A stretch of DNA of 64,000 nucleotides from positions 248,001 to 312,000 of the forward strand of contig JAFIGT010000003.1 of the NCBI GenBank assembly GCA_017849585.1. The letters run 5' to 3'. The translations under genes and the position numbers were made by a program. How positions within the stretch are numbered: the stretch's first letter is position 1; each line of letters opens with the position of its first letter. The stretch is from Verrucomicrobium sp. Lineage in GTDB: Bacteria > Verrucomicrobiota > Verrucomicrobiia > Methylacidiphilales > UBA1321. A model generated the notes under the pieces. That model did no database searches. It was not told where the DNA came from and saw only the letters and a program-made list of their open reading frames with translations. Below, piece by piece: positions 61,236-64,000 of this stretch.

Positions 61236-62249
61236 TTATTTTTTCGGCTGATCCTGCGTGTCGCCAGCAATGGTGCTGCGCATCTGGGTATCGGCCTGGA
61301 TATTCTTCATCTTGTAGTAATCCATGAGACCGAGATTGCCGGAGCGGAAAGCTTCCGCCATGGCGAGCGGTACTTGCGATTCGGCTTCGACCACCTTGGC
61401 GCGCATTTCCTGCACGCGGGCGACCATTTCCTGTTCGAGCGCGACGGCGGCGGCGCGACGCACTTCCGCGCGGGCTTGGGCGACTCGTTTGTCGGCTTCG
61501 GCCTGCTCGGCTTGCAGCTTGGCGCCGACGTTGTCACCGACGTCGACATCGGCGATGTCGATGGAGAGAATTTCGTACGCGGTGCCGGAGTCGAGTCCCT
61601 TCGCGAGCACGTTCTTGGAGATGCGGTCGGGGTTTTCGAGCACTTCCTTGTAGGTGTTGGCGGAACCGATCGTGGTGACGATACCTTCGCCGACGCGGGC
61701 GACGATGGTTTCTTCCGTGGCACCACCGACGAAGCGGTCGAGGTTGGTGCGGACCGTCACGCGGGCGCGGGCGCGCAGGCCGATGCCGTCCTTGGCGACG
61801 GCATCAATCGTGGTCTTGCCGGTGGCGGGATTGGGGCAGTCGATGACGCGCGGGTTGACGCTGGTGCGTACGGCTTCGAACACGGTCTTGCCGGAGCCGA
61901 GGGTGGCGAGGTCAATGGCACAACAACGATTGTACTCGAGCGGGATGCCGGCCTTGTCGGCGGCGATCATGGCGCGGACGACCTGCTCGACGTTGCCGCC
62001 GGAGAGGTAGTGGGTCTCGAGCTGTTCGGTGGAGATGTTGATCCCGGCGCGAACGGCGGTGATGCGCGAATTCACGATCATTGTGTTCGGAATGCCGCGC
62101 AGGCGCATGAAGATCAGGTTGCTGATGCTGACGTGCGCTCCCGCGATCCAGGCGCGAACCCAGAGGTTGAGGAAGTTGAAGAGGATGAACGCGACGACGA
62201 GGGCGATGATGCCCAGGACGACGATGATGATGAAGGTGAGACCTCCCAT
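61236..62249 (-). CDS. floA: Flotillin-like protein FloA
   Basis: FloA forms membrane-associated oligomers that organise functional membrane microdomains. An N-terminal membrane hairpin (about 3-32) is followed by the SPFH-type domain and an Ala/Glu-rich coiled coil ([19 protein letters not shown] and on). The block [19 protein letters not shown] is typical of the FloA/YqfA (UPF0365) family. 337 aa, normal length. It follows the short NfeD gene, a standard pairing, since NfeD proteins interact with flotillins. Confidence 0.95.
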   Translation of the reverse strand: MGGLTFIIIVVLGIIALVVAFILFNFLNLWVRAWIAGAHVSISNLIFMRLRGIPNTMIVNSRITAVRAGINISTEQLETHYLSGGNVEQVVRAMIAADKAGIPLEYNRCCAIDLATLGSGKTVFEAVRTSVNPRVIDCPNPATGKTTIDAVAKDGIGLRARARVTVRTNLDRFVGGATEETIVARVGEGIVTTIGSANTYKEVLENPDRISKNVLAKGLDSGTAYEILSIDIADVDVGDNVGAKLQAEQAEADKRVAQARAEVRRAAAVALEQEMVARVQEMRAKVVEAESQVPLAMAEAFRSGNLGLMDYYKMKNIQADTQMRSTIAGDTQDQPKK

Positions 62250-62281
62250 ATGTGACTCCTTGGTTTTGTGTTTCTACGAAA

Positions 62282-62749
62282 TTATGCGGCTCGAACGATG
62301 ATCTTGTTGCCTTCCACGGCGACGACCTTCACGGTCTGGCCCGCAGCCAGGAAAGCCCCCTCACTAATAACATCATATCGCTGTTTGGCAAACTCGGCGA
62401 TGCCGCTGGGGCGGCAGATGGAGACGGTGACGCCGGTTTGTTGCAGGAGGGCTTCCTTGTTGTCGACTTGCGCGGCGGTGCCGGAGGCGGTGTGAAGAAC
62501 GACTTCGCGGCCCATTTTGGTCTTGGGAAACCAGGCGACCCAGCGGGAGGCGATAACGATAAACGCGAGGATTTCAAACGCGAGCAGGGCGATGCCGAGG
62601 AGTGGGCCGTAGAGTTTGAAGGTGAGAATCACCGAGGCAACGAGGCAGAGCGTGCCCGACGCGGCGAGGATCATGCCCGGCACGAAGATTTCAAACCAGA
62701 TGAGCGCTGCGCCCACGACGACTAAAATTGGTATCCATTCCCACGTCAT
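62282..62749 (-). CDS. NfeD-family membrane protein, short form
   Basis: Three or four hydrophobic segments (about 5-75) are followed by a C-terminal NfeD OB-fold domain (about 95-155) containing GVTVSICRPSGIAEFAKQRYD and ending VEGNKIIVRAA. The ATG at 62749 (MTWEWIPIL) is preferred over a GTG at 62770 that touches the stop of the upstream gene. It lies between the long NfeD protease and floA, and 32 bp from floA. Confidence 0.88.
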   Translation of the reverse strand: MTWEWIPILVVVGAALIWFEIFVPGMILAASGTLCLVASVILTFKLYGPLLGIALLAFEILAFIVIASRWVAWFPKTKMGREVVLHTASGTAAQVDNKEALLQQTGVTVSICRPSGIAEFAKQRYDVISEGAFLAAGQTVKVVAVEGNKIIVRAA

Positions 62750-62769
62750 AAAATGCACCCTGTTTTCCA

Positions 62770-64000
62770 CTACGCCACGCGAACCACGATGCGCATGCCT
62801 TCCACGCGGTCAACGATAATGGGCGTGTCCTTTTCAATATAGGTCCCGTCGGAGACCACGTCGACAATGCGATCGCCGAAGCGCGCCGTGCCTGCGGGAC
62901 GTAGCAACGTGATGGTCACTCCGGCGGAGCCGACCGGCAGGCTGGTGTTGGTGGTCATCGAGGGACCGGCCACGGTGGCGTGTTGGAGATGAGAGAAGGT
63001 CATCGTCTTCGGCAGGAACGAGGCGAGCAGCGCGACGCCGATAATGGCGAGAATCATGCCGAGGGCGAGATTCAATACGGGTTCCTGCAATTGGGCGAGG
63101 CTCGGCACGAGGCTTTCGCCGGGGTAACGATCTACCATGGCGTAGAGCAAGGCGGCGAGGGCGAGGAGTAATCCCGTGATGCCGGGGAGTAGTAATCCCG
63201 GCACGAGGAAGATCTCCACCACAATGAGGATCAGTCCGAGCAGGAAGAGGAGTAGGGGGCCGTAGCCGCTGAGTCCGGCAACGTATTGACCGAGGAAGAA
63301 GATGGCGAAGCAGACAATCGCGAGAATGCCAAAGATGCCGAAGCCGGGAGTCTTGAATTCGAGATAACCGCATATGAGTCCCGCCGTCATGAGCAACGGG
63401 GCGATCATGGTGAGGAAGCGGGCGACCTTTTCGTAGCCGGTGGCTTCGAAGGTGACGACCTTGGCGGATTCGCCGCCGATTTTTTTGGTGAGTTCGTCGA
63501 GATCTTTCACGACGCCTTCCGCGAGAATCGGCTTGGCGGGTTTACCATAGGTGCGAGTCGCTTCCTGCGTGGTGAGCGTGAGGATGTCGCCCTTCGCGAC
63601 GATTTCCTTGCCGTCGAGGACGAGTCCTTTTTGCTTGTTCACCATCGCTTCGAAGACGAGCGGATTATGGCCATTCTGTTCGGCGGCGGCGCGAATCATA
63701 CTGGCGTAGGCGCTGACAAACTTCGGGGCCAGTTCCTGCGGGGCTCCGCCTTGCGAACCCATGATCACGGGCGAGGCGGCGCCGATCTTCGATCCTGGCA
63801 CCATATAGATGTGGCGGGTGGAAGCGGAGATGAAGGCTCCGGCGGAGAAGGCGTCCTTGTCGATGAGGGTATAGGTCTGGTCGGCGGGGGAGAACTTGGC
63901 GATCGATTCCATGATCTCCTGCATGGAGTGGCCCTTGCCGCCGGGGGTGTTCATGTGGAGCACGAGCGCGGAGGCTTTCATGTCCATCGCTTCCTTCACG
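62770..64000 (-). CDS. NfeD1b-type membrane serine protease, N-terminus outside window
   Basis: The 5' end lies beyond the right edge. The visible 410 residues begin inside a ClpP/SppA-like protease domain: MNTPGGKG (oxyanion region), DAFSAGAFISA with the Ser nucleophile, and a Lys in APKFVSAYA. Ser and Lys are 41 residues apart, the same distance as Ser97 and Lys138 of archaeal PH1510 as I recall them, supporting a Ser-Lys dyad. Four or five membrane segments (about 195-345) and a C-terminal NfeD OB-fold domain follow, ending VEGMRIVVRVA. It heads the run NfeD1b - NfeD - floA, a conserved set for membrane-domain quality control. Confidence 0.9.
   Translation of the reverse strand, partial: VKEAMDMKASALVLHMNTPGGKGHSMQEIMESIAKFSPADQTYTLIDKDAFSAGAFISASTRHIYMVPGSKIGAASPVIMGSQGGAPQELAPKFVSAYASMIRAAAEQNGHNPLVFEAMVNKQKGLVLDGKEIVAKGDILTLTTQEATRTYGKPAKPILAEGVVKDLDELTKKIGGESAKVVTFEATGYEKVARFLTMIAPLLMTAGLICGYLEFKTPGFGIFGILAIVCFAIFFLGQYVAGLSGYGPLLLFLLGLILIVVEIFLVPGLLLPGITGLLLALAALLYAMVDRYPGESLVPSLAQLQEPVLNLALGMILAIIGVALLASFLPKTMTFSHLQHATVAGPSMTTNTSLPVGSAGVTITLLRPAGTARFGDRIVDVVSDGTYIEKDTPIIVDRVEGMRIVVRVA

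Noticed and set aside
1-64000. CRISPR arrays, rRNA, tRNA, insertion sequences and prophage genes
   Set aside because: No regularly spaced repeats, no rRNA or tRNA cores, and no transposase, integrase or phage structural gene was found on either strand.

Overview
The window looks like chromosomal DNA of a Verrucomicrobiota bacterium. The case rests on a four-gene pseudopilin cassette (38274-44322) of the kind named Verru_Chthon after Verrucomicrobium and Chthoniobacter, two PEP-CTERM proteins, one of them with autotransporter-type strand repeats, a TIGR04073-like exosortase-associated lipobox-free secreted protein, an H-X9-DG pseudopilin, and many start codons without a Shine-Dalgarno sequence. 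I cannot fix the order; Chthoniobacterales/Terrimicrobiales or Opitutales would both fit. No rRNA, tRNA, CRISPR array, phage or insertion sequence was seen.

Layout. 1-3.7 kb: a minus-strand housekeeping operon rplY-pth-rpsF-ssb closed by a strong terminator, followed by an AsmA-like gene that leaves the window. 3.9-5.3 kb: a sigma-54 activator. 5.4-9.4 kb: a 1349-residue secreted GH5-like enzyme whose catalytic domain is split by two carbohydrate-binding modules. 9.7-13.1 kb: a three-gene signalling operon (hybrid kinase, ethylene-receptor-like kinase, Rcp1-type regulator) with a near-consensus promoter. 13.4-19.2 kb: an iron-sulfur cluster operon sufB-C-D-U-T-S.

19-48 kb is the accessory, carbohydrate-directed part. 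A first block (20.9-32.8 kb) has an IclR regulator divergent from GH38 - pseudopilin - GH39/GH5-like enzyme with CBM9-like domain - secreted protein - mutarotase, the first four joined by ATGA overlaps, then another secreted glycosidase and an MFS sugar transporter. A second block (32.9-47.5 kb) has a PEP-CTERM repeat protein, a LacI-type regulator, two paralogous alginate-lyase-family enzymes, the pseudopilin cassette between them, and a D-2-hydroxyacid dehydrogenase. Five intergenic regions in 31-45 kb carry a nearly identical CTACAATTA element, one next to the LacI-type gene itself. I infer one regulon that couples polyuronate breakdown, uptake and a pseudopilin-based surface system; this is the most interesting feature of the window.

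48-64 kb returns to core functions: a divergent membrane pyrophosphatase, a TrmA/RlmD-type RNA methyltransferase, an exosortase-associated small protein, a FIST protein, a coupled hydrolase/acyltransferase pair, a carotenoid-biosynthesis membrane protein, TerC, PEP carboxylase, and a flotillin (FloA)/NfeD cluster whose NfeD1b-type protease runs off the right edge. A 48-bp element is repeated in two intergenic regions here (47593 and 55665).
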